Shown piece after piece: positions 8,573-15,949 of a stretch of 64,000 bases of DNA. Both the position numbers and the translations under genes were made by a program. This stretch comes from PALSA-1003 sp963791945 (GTDB taxonomy: Bacteria; Pseudomonadota; Gammaproteobacteria; Burkholderiales; Casimicrobiaceae), in NCBI GenBank assembly GCA_963791945.1, contig CAWBUD010000002.1, positions 372,001-436,000 of the forward strand, given 5' to 3'. The stretch's first letter is position 1. Each line of letters opens with the position of its first letter. The notes under the pieces are model-generated. The model saw only the letters and a program-made list of their open reading frames with translations. It ran no database searches and was not told where the DNA came from.

Positions 8573-9292
8573 CTACTTTTTGAGCAGCAGGGCGGCGACG
8601 GCGGCGATGCCCGTGGCGACCAGGTCGCCCATCGGAAGCGCTCGGCTGGCGTCAGGCGGGTGGGGCATCAAAAGGGCGTCCGCCAGCCGGTCGACGTCGA
8701 TGGTCGACAGCCGCGTCTGCGCCGTGTTGAGCGCGTTCACTGTCTTCACCATGGCGTCTGGATCGAGCATCGAGATGGCCGAACCGCAGTAGCGGCACGC
8801 CGCATCATGCTCGAGATCGAGCGGCGCGCCGCAGTTCGAGCATTGGATCGTGCGCACCTTGGTCTTGAGCTCGGCCAACTCGGCGCCGGTGACCGGACGG
8901 ACGAAGCTCTTTTCCAGCAGGAACTGGAAGAACGGCGTCAGATGTCCGTGGCCGAACTCGCAGCGGAAATAGGTGAAGCGGGTCGTGTGCTGCAGATCGT
9001 GGGTCAGCACGAGCTGCGCCTGGCACCGCGGGCAGCAGAGGAGCGCGGGCAGAGGGTTGCGCGTCGGCACCCGCCGCTCGCTCAGCGTCTTGAACACCTG
9101 CAGTACGCCGCCGGGCGTGAGCTGCTGGCTTTCGAAGAGGTCGAACCAGATGAGCTGGCAGGGAAAGCAGAAGTCCAGCGCGACGACGCCGAACTGCAGG
9201 CGCTCGAACTCGAGCGCCTGCAGCGCCGCCGCGCAGCCGGGGCAGTTCACCCGGTCACCTTCGTCCGGCTCCCTGGGAGCTGCAGGCGACAC
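8573..9292 (-). CDS. double zinc-ribbon protein, TFIIB-type
   Basis: A 239-residue protein with several Cys-x2-Cys knuckles: NCPGCAA plus FCFPCQLIWFD at residues about 17-50 (zf-TFIIB-like arrangement), CCPRCQAQL near 87, and CSNCGAPLDL plus CRYCGSA at about 150-175. The first pair with the acidic WFD motif resembles small zinc-ribbon proteins of unknown role. The C-terminus ends in a hydrophobic segment (ATGIAAVAALLLKK) that could anchor it to the membrane. It may bind nucleic acid or act as a metal-dependent scaffold, but nothing in the sequence decides this. It is followed on the other side by a small lipoprotein gene in the same direction. Confidence 0.65.
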   Translation of the reverse strand: MSPAAPREPDEGDRVNCPGCAAALQALEFERLQFGVVALDFCFPCQLIWFDLFESQQLTPGGVLQVFKTLSERRVPTRNPLPALLCCPRCQAQLVLTHDLQHTTRFTYFRCEFGHGHLTPFFQFLLEKSFVRPVTGAELAELKTKVRTIQCSNCGAPLDLEHDAACRYCGSAISMLDPDAMVKTVNALNTAQTRLSTIDVDRLADALLMPHPPDASRALPMGDLVATGIAAVAALLLKK

Positions 9293-9322
9293 GGCGCCAT
9301 GGAGTGACGCCGTCGCGGCGAA

Positions 9323-9511
9323 TCAGGACTTGGGTCTGACCTGCGGGCAATTCACCCAGTAGCGCGCCGTCACGCTCGGCTGCCATTGGGCTTCGATTCG
9401 CTGCATCAGCGCATAGTCGCAGGCCGAGTTGCTCTCCACTTTCTGGACCGGCACCGAGGAGCAGCCGGCGAGGAGTGCCGCGCCGCACAAAGCCGCGAGT
9501 GTCTTCTTCAT
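9323..9511 (-). CDS. 62-residue lipoprotein
   Basis: A very small lipoprotein. The N-terminus MKKTLAALCGAALLAGCSS carries a classical lipobox (LLAGC, acylated cysteine at residue 17) and GGAGG lies 4 bases upstream of the ATG, so the gene is convincing despite its length. The mature chain (about 45 residues) contains SACDYALMQRIEAQW and a final NCPQVRP, giving two cysteines that could pair. Serine after the cysteine predicts outer-membrane sorting. Function unknown; it lies upstream of the zinc-ribbon gene on the same strand. Confidence 0.75.
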   Translation of the reverse strand: MKKTLAALCGAALLAGCSSVPVQKVESNSACDYALMQRIEAQWQPSVTARYWVNCPQVRPKS

Positions 9512-9596
9512 GGAATCCTCCTTTCGGCGCTGAAAACTATAGGCGCAAATGCCCCGCGCAGCAACGAAACCCCCAGGGCTACCGTCGATCGGCTCG

Positions 9597-10472
9597 TTAC
9601 AGACTTGCGGCCGCGAAAGTGTCGCACTGGCGCAGATCGCCCGACTGGAGACCGACGCGGAACCAGCGCATGCGCTGCGCCGACGAGCCATGCGTGAACG
9701 ATTCGGGGACGGCGTAGCCGCGCGATTGCTGCTGCAGGCGGTCGTCGCCGACCGAGGCCGCGGCGGCAAGGCCCTGCTCGATATCGCGTGTGTCCAGCGC
9801 ACCGCGCTGTTGCGCGGAGTGTCCCCACACACCGGCGAAGCAGTCGGCCTGCAGCTCCTGTCGTACCGAGAGCGCATTGCGCGTGCTCTCGTTGGCCCTC
9901 GAGCTTCGCTCTTCGACCTGGCGCATCAGTCCGAGCTGGTTCTGCACGTGATGGCCTATTTCGTGGGCGATGACGTAGGCGCGGGCGAAATCGCCCGGCG
10001 CGCCGAAGCGCTGGGAGAGCTCCTGGAAGAAGCGCAGGTCGAGGTAGACGCGCTCGTCACCGGGACAGTAGAACGGTCCCATCGCGGCACTGGCGAAACC
10101 GCACGCGGAAGAGATTTGGCCTTGGAACAGGGTCAGCTTGGGCGGCTGATAGCGCACGCCGCGACGAGCGAGCTCCGCGCTCCAGAAATCCTCCGTGTCG
10201 CCGAGGATCGCGCGCACGAAATCCCGCTGGGGATCGTTCGCAGGCGCAGGGCTCTGAGGACCGCCCTGGACCGAAGACTGGGTAGGCGGCGCCGAGCCCG
10301 TTTCGAGCAGCGTGAGAATGTCGAGCGGGTTCTTGCCCAGCAGGAGGCTGATGACGATGACGGCGATGATGGCCCCGCCGCCCAGACGGAAGCCGCCGCC
10401 AAAGGGGAAGCCGCCTCCGCCGCTGCCCGCGTCCTCGACGTTGTCGCTGCGGCGAAAATCATCCCAACGCAT
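9597..10472 (-). CDS. ypfJ: neutral zinc metallopeptidase, YpfJ family
   Basis: A 291-residue protein (E. coli YpfJ 287). A glycine-rich N-terminus is followed by one membrane anchor (AIIAVIVISLLLG, residues 34-46). The peptidase domain bears ACGFASAAMGPFYCPGDERV and the zinc motif AHEIGHHVQNQL (His170, Glu171, His174). Later ELQADCFAGVWGH supplies the downstream glutamate/aspartate ligand typical of the family. It is expected to be anchored in the inner membrane with the peptidase facing the periplasm. Substrates are unknown. The ATG at 10472 gives the family start MRWDDFRRSDNVED. Confidence 0.9.
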   Translation of the reverse strand: MRWDDFRRSDNVEDAGSGGGGFPFGGGFRLGGGAIIAVIVISLLLGKNPLDILTLLETGSAPPTQSSVQGGPQSPAPANDPQRDFVRAILGDTEDFWSAELARRGVRYQPPKLTLFQGQISSACGFASAAMGPFYCPGDERVYLDLRFFQELSQRFGAPGDFARAYVIAHEIGHHVQNQLGLMRQVEERSSRANESTRNALSVRQELQADCFAGVWGHSAQQRGALDTRDIEQGLAAAASVGDDRLQQQSRGYAVPESFTHGSSAQRMRWFRVGLQSGDLRQCDTFAAASL

Positions 10473-10510
10473 ATGAAGTCTCCCTGGGGGTTTATCTTAC
10501 TCCCGGACCT

Positions 10511-11395
10511 TCAGCCGAGCTCGTCAATCGAGCGCGGCCAGCTCGACTTGAGCAGCCGCGACAGCGCGCGATCGGCGAGGATCGTCCCGCCGGTTTGGCA
10601 CCGGGCGCAGTAGTTGGTTTCGTTCTCCGCGTAGACGATGCGCTGGACGGGTGCACCGCACACCGGGCAGGGCTGTCCGTACTTTCCGTGCACCGCCATC
10701 TCGGGACGGAACGCCGTCACGCCGGTCGGAAAGCGGGCACCCGACTCGTCGCGCAGGCGCGTGGTCCATTCGGACAGCACCTCGCGGGTCGCCCGGTACA
10801 GCCGCTCGATCTCTCCCGGCGCGAGCTTCGCCGTCATCGCAATCGGCGAGAGCCGCGCGCGATGCAGGATCTCGTCGCTGTAGGCATTGCCGATGCCGCT
10901 GAAGAGCCGCGGGTCGGTCAGCGCCCTCTTGAGGGTATGGTTCTCGGCAAGCAGGCGGGCCCGAAAGTCCTCCACACCGGCCTCGCTCGCCTCGAGCCCG
11001 CCCAGGTCGAACGCGGCGAGCGCCGCTTCGCCGCGCACCAAATGCAGCGACGCGCGCTTCCGGGTTCCGGCTTCGCTGAAGGCGAGCGTCCCCGCCGGGA
11101 AGTCGAACAGCGCCAGGGTAATCCGCGCGGGCGGCTTTTCACCGCGCTCGAGCCAGCGCAGCCGCCCGGCGATCATGAGATGAAACACCAGAAAGAGCTC
11201 GTTCTCGAGCGCGAGCACGATCCGCTTCCCGAGGCGCCGGACCGCGAGCACCTTCCGGCCTTCGGCATCGGCGAGCGGCGGCACCGCCGTGCGCAGCACG
11301 AAGGGACTCGACAGACGCACGCGCTCGAGCCGCGCCCCGACCACGCGCGAGGCGAGGCTCTCGACGTAGACGACGACGTCCGGCAGCTCCGGCAT
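10511..11395 (-). CDS. mutM: formamidopyrimidine-DNA glycosylase family protein
   Basis: A 294-residue base-excision repair glycosylase/AP lyase. The N-terminus is MPELPDVVVYVESL, with the essential Pro2 nucleophile and Glu3. The conserved lysine of the beta strand is in RRLGKRIVLAL, the H2TH region in GIGNAYSDEILHRARLSP, and the C-terminal zinc finger is CPVCGAPVQRI ... YCARCQTGG. Fpg enzymes remove 8-oxoguanine and formamidopyrimidines. The start MPELPDV instead of MPELPEV, and a chain somewhat longer than E. coli Fpg (269), suggest a divergent Fpg/Nei-clade member rather than the main MutM, so the symbol is tentative. Confidence 0.85.
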   Translation of the reverse strand: MPELPDVVVYVESLASRVVGARLERVRLSSPFVLRTAVPPLADAEGRKVLAVRRLGKRIVLALENELFLVFHLMIAGRLRWLERGEKPPARITLALFDFPAGTLAFSEAGTRKRASLHLVRGEAALAAFDLGGLEASEAGVEDFRARLLAENHTLKRALTDPRLFSGIGNAYSDEILHRARLSPIAMTAKLAPGEIERLYRATREVLSEWTTRLRDESGARFPTGVTAFRPEMAVHGKYGQPCPVCGAPVQRIVYAENETNYCARCQTGGTILADRALSRLLKSSWPRSIDELG

Positions 11396-11416
11396 GCGCT
11401 CGGCCGACGGCGATGC

Positions 11417-11944
11417 TCAAACGAGCCCGAACGCGCCCAGCGCCGCCGCGGCGCCGAGCAACCACAGCGGATGAAGGGTCGTGCGCAGCACCAGGAGCAG
11501 CGTCGCGCCGGTGACGGCGTAGGCGCTCCACGAATGGTCGGCGGTGCGCGTGAGCACGTAGCCTGAAGCCAGGATCAGCCCGACCGTGACCGGCGCGAGC
11601 GCGCGCTGCACCGCGATCCGCCACGGCGCGTCGCGAAAGCGCTCCCAGGCGTGCGCAACCCCGTAGGTGAGAATAGACGAAGGCCCCGACATGGCCAGCA
11701 TCGCCAGGACGCCGCCCAGCACGCCCGCGACCTTCCATCCGACGAGGCTGACGATCAGCACGTTCGGTCCGGGCGCCGCCTGCGACAACGCGAAGAGCTG
11801 CGCGAAGTCGGCATCGTTCATCCATTGCTTGGTTTCCACCACGCGCAGATGGATCTCCGGGATCACCGCGTTGGCGCCGCCGATCGACAGCAGCGACAGG
11901 ACGAAGAACTGCGCCATGAGCTCCCAGAGGACCGGAGAGGTCAT
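11417..11944 (-). CDS. chrA: chromate transporter, second half-protein (ChrA family)
   Basis: A 175-residue membrane protein of the CHR family, corresponding to one of the two homologous halves of ChrA. Conserved features are FFVLSLLSIGGANAVIPEI, the family motif ALSQAAPGPNVLIVSLVGW and a hydrophobic tail. Its ATG overlaps the stop of the partner half by 4 bases (ATGA at 11941-11944), so the two are translationally coupled and almost certainly form a heterodimer. Short-chain CHR pairs of this kind export chromate in some bacteria; transport of another oxyanion cannot be excluded. It is the downstream member of the pair. Confidence 0.88.
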   Translation of the reverse strand: MTSPVLWELMAQFFVLSLLSIGGANAVIPEIHLRVVETKQWMNDADFAQLFALSQAAPGPNVLIVSLVGWKVAGVLGGVLAMLAMSGPSSILTYGVAHAWERFRDAPWRIAVQRALAPVTVGLILASGYVLTRTADHSWSAYAVTGATLLLVLRTTLHPLWLLGAAAALGAFGLV

Positions 11945-12501
11945 CCGCGCGTCCGCCAGGCGAGCCCGAAGGCGAGCGGGCACATGACCACGAGGAGCCA
12001 CAGCAGCGGCACCCGCAGGAGCGCGATCGCGACGAAGACCGCGGCGCAGACGCCGACCTGCCAGGCCGAGCTGCGGATGGGGCGGGCGAGCTTGATCGCG
12101 GTGGCCAGAATGAGACCCGAGGCCGAAGCCGACATGCTGCCCAGCGCGCTGCGCACCGCGCCGATCTGCGCGTATCGGGCGTAGGCCGTGGCGAGCAGGA
12201 GCACGATGACGAGTGGCATCAGCATAAGGCCGCCGGTGGCGGCGAGCGATCCAGCCACGCCCTGGAAACGCCTGCCGATGATGACCGAGACATTGACGAT
12301 GTTCGGGCCGGGCAGGAACTGCGAAAGCGAAAGCACGTCGAGGAATTCGCTTTCCGTGAGCCATCGTCGCTCTTCCACGATCATGCGGCGGGCGAAAGGC
12401 ATGACGCCGCCGAAACCGGAAAGGCCGACTTTGAGGAAACCGAAGAACAGCTCGGCCAGGCTCAGACGGGTGGCCGAAGGCGTTGCGTTGGAGTCGTTCA
12501 T
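11941..12501 (-). CDS. chrA: chromate transporter, first half-protein (ChrA family)
   Basis: A 186-residue membrane protein, the upstream partner of the CHR pair. It carries FFGFLKVGLSGFGGVMPFAR, EERRWLTESEFLDVLSLSQF and the signature LPGPNIVNVSVIIGRRFQG, followed by three further hydrophobic stretches. With the overlapping downstream gene it reconstructs a complete two-domain ChrA topology. The start MNDSNATPSATRLSLAELFF begins right downstream of a DUF2905 gene on the same strand, so the three probably share a transcript. No ChrB-like regulator is seen nearby. Confidence 0.9.
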   Translation of the reverse strand: MNDSNATPSATRLSLAELFFGFLKVGLSGFGGVMPFARRMIVEERRWLTESEFLDVLSLSQFLPGPNIVNVSVIIGRRFQGVAGSLAATGGLMLMPLVIVLLLATAYARYAQIGAVRSALGSMSASASGLILATAIKLARPIRSSAWQVGVCAAVFVAIALLRVPLLWLLVVMCPLAFGLAWRTRG

Positions 12502-12511
12502 CGCCGGCCGA

Positions 12512-12712
12512 TCACTTGCGCAGCAGCCAGAGAACGAGGCTCAACAGGGCCGAAACGATCAGACCGGAGGTCAGCGGAAAATAGAAAGTGAATCCGTCGC
12601 GCTCGAACCGGAAGTCGCCCGGCAGCCGGCCGAAGCCCAGCTTCGCCAACAAGGGCCAGGCGAGTCCGACGACCACCAGCACGATACCGAGCGTGATGAG
12701 GAAGCGTGACAT
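12512..12712 (-). CDS. DUF2905 small membrane protein
   Basis: A 66-residue protein with two hydrophobic helices (FLITLGIVLVVVGLAWPLL and TSGLIVSALLSLVLWLL) flanking the family-defining central motif GRLPGDFRFERDGFTFYFP. DUF2905 proteins are widespread, short inner-membrane proteins of unknown function. Length and motif are normal for the family. It lies 10 bases upstream of the chromate transporter pair and may be co-transcribed with it. Confidence 0.9.
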   Translation of the reverse strand: MSRFLITLGIVLVVVGLAWPLLAKLGFGRLPGDFRFERDGFTFYFPLTSGLIVSALLSLVLWLLRK

Positions 12713-12754
12713 CGAACGGCCGCGGGCGATGAGTCGTTGGACCGCGTTCTGAAC

Positions 12755-13252
12755 CTACGCGTTGCGCCGGCGGGCCAGCATGGCTCCGCGTCGCTCGAGG
12801 CTTTCCCTGGGCCAGTACTTGTCGCGCTCGTAGTATTCAGCGACCGCGGGCACGCCCGGAGGCAGCACGACCCATGGCTGCTTCGACGACGTGAAGATAT
12901 GGATGTCGGGCGGCAGGCGGTCAGGGTCTTCCAGCGTCCCGACCCGGACGAAGCGCAGCGCGTCGCCGGCGCCTGCGTAGTTGCTCCACACTGCGACATG
13001 ACAGGTCGGACAGCGGGCGATCTTCTGCCCCTTGCCGCTGTTCGAAGGCGTGACGACGATCTCCGGTTCGTCGCCGAGCAGCACCACGCGGTCCGACTCG
13101 ATCATCGCGTTGAGCGCGAAAGACGCTCCGGTCTCGCGCTGGCACCAGCGGCAGTGACAGCAATGGACGAATAGCGGGCGACTGGTCATCCGATAGCGCA
13201 CCCGACCGCAGGTACACCGGCCATCCAGCGAGAAGGCTTCACCGGTATTCAT
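12755..13252 (-). CDS. GFA family protein (formaldehyde-activating enzyme-like)
   Basis: A 165-residue zinc protein of the GFA (glutathione-dependent formaldehyde-activating enzyme/centromere protein V) fold. The paired cysteine motifs are all present: GRCTCGRVRYR, HCCHCRWCQRETGASF and ARCPTCHVAVWS. The family was named from Gfa, which speeds S-hydroxymethylglutathione formation, but most members have unknown function and bind structural zinc. A second GFA gene lies about 500 bases away (13756), separated by a small membrane protein; the two are divergent copies. Confidence 0.88.
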   Translation of the reverse strand: MNTGEAFSLDGRCTCGRVRYRMTSRPLFVHCCHCRWCQRETGASFALNAMIESDRVVLLGDEPEIVVTPSNSGKGQKIARCPTCHVAVWSNYAGAGDALRFVRVGTLEDPDRLPPDIHIFTSSKQPWVVLPPGVPAVAEYYERDKYWPRESLERRGAMLARRRNA

Positions 13253-13294
13253 CGAAAAAGCTCCGTGTATTCCGGACGTGGCGAGTCGGCGCGG

Positions 13295-13708
13295 TCACGC
13301 TTTCGCCGGCTCCCGGTAAAGGAACGCCACGATCAAGGCCAGGATCAGGGTCAGAATGCCGTCGAACACGATCTGCTTCACCACCGTCGCCCCGGGCATG
13401 GGCTGCACGACGTAGTAGATGAGATAGAGCGGCACGACGGTGAGGAGCGCGATGGCGATGCCGAAGCGGATGCCCTGCGCGTACCAGGGTTTGGCTTCCG
13501 CGCCGCGGGCATAGATCCAGACGAACGAGCCGGCAAGCAGCACGTGGGCGAAAATCATCAGCGGGAAGAACGACTGCGCCTCGGGTTCCGAGCGGAAGAG
13601 GGTGGGAAGCGCTGCATAGTCGTCGTGGAGCAGAACGCCGTGCACGAGGAAGCTGCCGGCGAACCAGGCGATGAAGATCACGATCCAGGCGATGATGAAT
13701 TGCTTCAC
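13295..13708 (-). CDS. four-helix inner-membrane protein, unknown function
   Basis: A 137-residue membrane protein with four hydrophobic segments (FIIAWIVIFIAWFAGSFLVH, FFPLMIFAHVLLAGSFVWIY, FGIAIALLTVVPLYLIYYVV and GILTLILALIVAFLY). The GTG at 13708 is chosen because GGGAGGA sits 3-9 bases upstream and the family-like start VKQFIIAWIV follows; upstream extension gives arginine-rich non-protein-like sequence. Similar small proteins are common in proteobacteria but have no assigned role. It is flanked by the two GFA-type genes, all on the same strand. Confidence 0.75.
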   Translation of the reverse strand: MKQFIIAWIVIFIAWFAGSFLVHGVLLHDDYAALPTLFRSEPEAQSFFPLMIFAHVLLAGSFVWIYARGAEAKPWYAQGIRFGIAIALLTVVPLYLIYYVVQPMPGATVVKQIVFDGILTLILALIVAFLYREPAKA

Positions 13709-13755
13709 GGGTCCTCCCTCAGTTGTATTTGCTGCCGGACGCTTCCGGGCGAGGA

Positions 13756-14145
13756 CTATCCCTCGAGGCGCGGCGGGCGCCCTTCGGCGAATTGCTTTTC
13801 CCACTCGCGGCCGTTGAACGGCTCGACCTCCATCGCCTCGACGGTTCCGGGATCGAGGCAGCGGGCATTGACGCTGTAACCGTCGGGATGCGACCGCGGC
13901 ACGTAGAACGATTTGATGCCGCATGTCGAGCAGAAGAAATGCCTGGCGACACCGGTATTGAACGTGTAGGCCGTCAACGCATCCTCACCCTGCAGCAGGC
14001 GAAACTTCGAGGCGGGCACGATGAGATGGAGGTAGCCCGACTTGGAGCAGATCGAGCAGTTGCATTCGGCAACCGTGATCCGGGCCGGCGCGTCGACTTC
14101 GAAGCGCACGCGTCCGCAGTGACAACCGCCCCGATGGACCACCAT
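13756..14145 (-). CDS. GFA family protein, second copy
   Basis: A 129-residue member of the GFA/CENP-V zinc fold, shorter than the neighbour at 12755. Zinc motifs: GGCHCGRVRFEV, CNCSICSKSGYLHL and HFFCSTCGIKSFYVPRS. The C-terminal part (GYSVNARCLDPGTVEAMEVE) matches the clade often annotated as CENP-V/GFA domain proteins. ATG 14145 is chosen over GTG 14163 because AAGGTG lies 5 bases before it. Metal binding is predicted; catalytic activity is not established for this clade. Confidence 0.88.
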   Translation of the reverse strand: MVVHRGGCHCGRVRFEVDAPARITVAECNCSICSKSGYLHLIVPASKFRLLQGEDALTAYTFNTGVARHFFCSTCGIKSFYVPRSHPDGYSVNARCLDPGTVEAMEVEPFNGREWEKQFAEGRPPRLEG

Positions 14146-14287
14146 GCGAGCACCTTGAGCCACGATGCAACGCTACCACGATCGCGCCGGGGAGCCTACA
14201 CCCCGGACCAGGCGCATACCGGCTCGATGAACCGCGCCTGCGACCGAGGGCGGTGCAGCTCCGACGGCGAGCGGCCGAGGAGACAGT

Positions 14288-14833
14288 TCAACGCCGTGGC
14301 CACATCAGCGACATCGTGTTGTCGCGCCGGACGTAGTGGTGGAACAGCGCGGCCGCCGTGTGCACTCCGATGAGCACGTAGCCGACGTTCGCAAACGTCT
14401 CGTGAAAATCCTGGAGCTGCCTTCGCAGCGGCTCGTTTTTCGCAAGCAGAAGCGGCAGGTGCCAGCCGAGAAAGAAAACGCTTGCGCCTTCCGCGCTCAC
14501 GGTCAACCACCCCAGCAGCGGCACGCCGATCATGAACGCGTAGAGAAGAAAATGGCCGATCCTGGCGAGCGTTTCCTGCCAGCGAGTCGGTGGCGGCAGG
14601 ATCGCGGGCGCGGTACCCGTCGCACGCACCAAGAGCCGCAGCCAGACCAGCGCGAACACGGAGAGACCGAATCCGTAATGCCACGCGGCGAGCGTCGCGC
14701 GCTGCGCGCTGCCTCTCGGCGTCAGTCCCTTGAACTCCATGCTCGCATAGGCTGCGCCGATCACGACGAGCATGATCCAGTGAAACAGGACTGCGAGCGA
14801 ACCGAATTCGGTCCGCGTGCTCCGCCACCTCAT
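14288..14833 (-). CDS. cytochrome b561 family protein
   Basis: A 181-residue four-helix di-heme b-type cytochrome of the bacterial CybB type. Likely heme-ligating histidines lie in LAVLFHWIMLVVIGAAY, LAAWHYGFGLSVF, RIGHFLLYAFMIGVPLLG and VGVHTAAALFHHYVRRDN-type segments (here IGVHTAAALFHHYVRRDN). Such proteins transfer electrons from quinol, sometimes to superoxide. Length matches E. coli CybB (176). It lies just downstream of an oxidase-like membrane gene and they may be co-expressed. Confidence 0.9.
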   Translation of the reverse strand: MRWRSTRTEFGSLAVLFHWIMLVVIGAAYASMEFKGLTPRGSAQRATLAAWHYGFGLSVFALVWLRLLVRATGTAPAILPPPTRWQETLARIGHFLLYAFMIGVPLLGWLTVSAEGASVFFLGWHLPLLLAKNEPLRRQLQDFHETFANVGYVLIGVHTAAALFHHYVRRDNTMSLMWPRR

Positions 14834-14855
14834 CCGGGCAGCTTCCGATCCTGAC

Positions 14856-15227
14856 TCAACTCGCCGCTCGCACGTTGAGGAAAACGTTCACCGCGAAGAT
14901 CGCCAGGCCGAGAAGGACGACGATAGCCGAGCCCGCGACCAGCGGCAGCAACGCCTCATGGCCCGTTAAAAGCAGACCGAGTGCGAGCATGAACACCGGT
15001 AGGCCGAGATTGTGGAGCCAGAAGTGGCCGCGGGCGAGGCGAGTCGTGGAGGCGACCGGATACAGGTGATAGACCACGCCCGCAAGGGCGAGCGACGCCC
15101 AGCCCAGCAGCAGCAGATGGGCATGCACGGGCACCAGCGCGAAATTCTGCGTGATCCCCATCCCCAGCCCGAGTGCCGCGCCGAGGAAAAGATAGACCAC
15201 TGCGATCTTGAGAAACGTCAATCCCAT
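14856..15227 (-). CDS. short heme-copper-oxidase subunit I-like membrane protein
   Basis: A 123-residue protein with four hydrophobic helices. It resembles an isolated piece of cytochrome oxidase/nitric oxide reductase subunit I: LGMGITQNFALVPVHAHLLL with the HxH motif, WASLALAGVVYHLYP and HFWLHNLGLPVFMLALGLLL. Family members of this short length are found as stand-alone genes in proteobacteria, so it need not be a fragment. The histidines could bind heme, but a full oxidase would need another eight helices. It is probably co-transcribed with cytochrome b561 downstream. Confidence 0.72.
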   Translation of the reverse strand: MGLTFLKIAVVYLFLGAALGLGMGITQNFALVPVHAHLLLLGWASLALAGVVYHLYPVASTTRLARGHFWLHNLGLPVFMLALGLLLTGHEALLPLVAGSAIVVLLGLAIFAVNVFLNVRAAS

Positions 15228-15279
15228 GTGAAACTCTCCTGTGTTGAACGTCTTTGACCATGGCAGCCGCCGTAGCCGC

Positions 15280-15477
15280 TTGGTGGACGCAGTGCGACTC
15301 GGGCCGCTGGAATATATAGCCTATCCACTGCGGCGTGCTTACGTTCCAGTGCTGGAAATAGCCGTTGAACGCGACCATGTAGCCGAGAAGCGCGGCGGCC
15401 ACCAGTTCGAGGCCGAGCACGATGACCGTCGCGAAGAGCTGCAATCCGCTGCCTCGTCTCAAGCTGCGGAAATTCAT
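15280..15477 (-). pseudogene. sterol desaturase/fatty acid hydroxylase family remnant
   Basis: Only an internal fragment of the fatty acid hydroxylase superfamily survives: LVAAALLGYMVAFNGYFQHW followed by NVSTPQWIGYIFQRPESHCV and HQ. In intact members this segment (FQH.N..TP.WLGY..QRPE.H..HH) is followed by the last histidine cluster and a HAYNYGDLPLWD-type region. Here the next codons read into unrelated sequence leading to the oxidase-like gene, and the first two histidine boxes are absent upstream. An ATG at 15477 could start a short peptide, but it would lack the di-iron ligands, so I read it as a deletion remnant. Confidence 0.6.
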
Positions 15478-15551
15478 GCGCGAGTCATGCGTACGAGCGA
15501 CATCATCGGCGGATGAGCGAGCGTCTGGTACGATGGGCACGCGCTCCGCGG

Positions 15552-15758
15552 TCAGCGCGCGCGCCAAGGCGCGACGATATCGCTCCAGCGGAGCAGCCGT
15601 GCGCACGCGGTCACGCGAAACCAGAGCACCGCATAGGCAAGTGCGAACAGCGCGGGCACGGCGATCAGCCAGCGATCGTAGTCATAAGCGAGGACGAGGC
15701 CGGCCATACCGGCTCCGGCCCAGATCACCCCGAGCGCGCCGGCGACGAAACGGCTCAC
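15552..15758 (-). CDS. small two-helix membrane protein
   Basis: A 68-residue hydrophobic protein with two predicted helices (FVAGALGVIWAGAGMAGLVL and WLIAVPALFALAYAVLWF) separated by AYDYDR, ending in a basic tail. No named family is recognised. Composition and codon choice fit a real gene, but it is short and lacks an obvious ribosome binding site, so the call is tentative. It is divergent from the carbamoyltransferase that begins 190 bases away; that spacer shows no clear promoter to me. Confidence 0.45.
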   Translation of the reverse strand: MSRFVAGALGVIWAGAGMAGLVLAYDYDRWLIAVPALFALAYAVLWFRVTACARLLRWSDIVAPWRAR

Positions 15759-15949
15759 AGGGCTCAGCGTCCTTTGGATGGCTATCCCTCGTCAATCGCG
15801 CTTGGCGCCGCGGATGCCGGCGCCCGCCGCGCACAGCATCTGGCGCGCGGATATGATACCGCTCGCGATCGTCTTCGTTGCCATCATCGCGCGTAGAATG
15901 GTGAGGTGCGAACAGCTGCACCCGCCTCGCCTGCGTTCTTCGAACCTCG

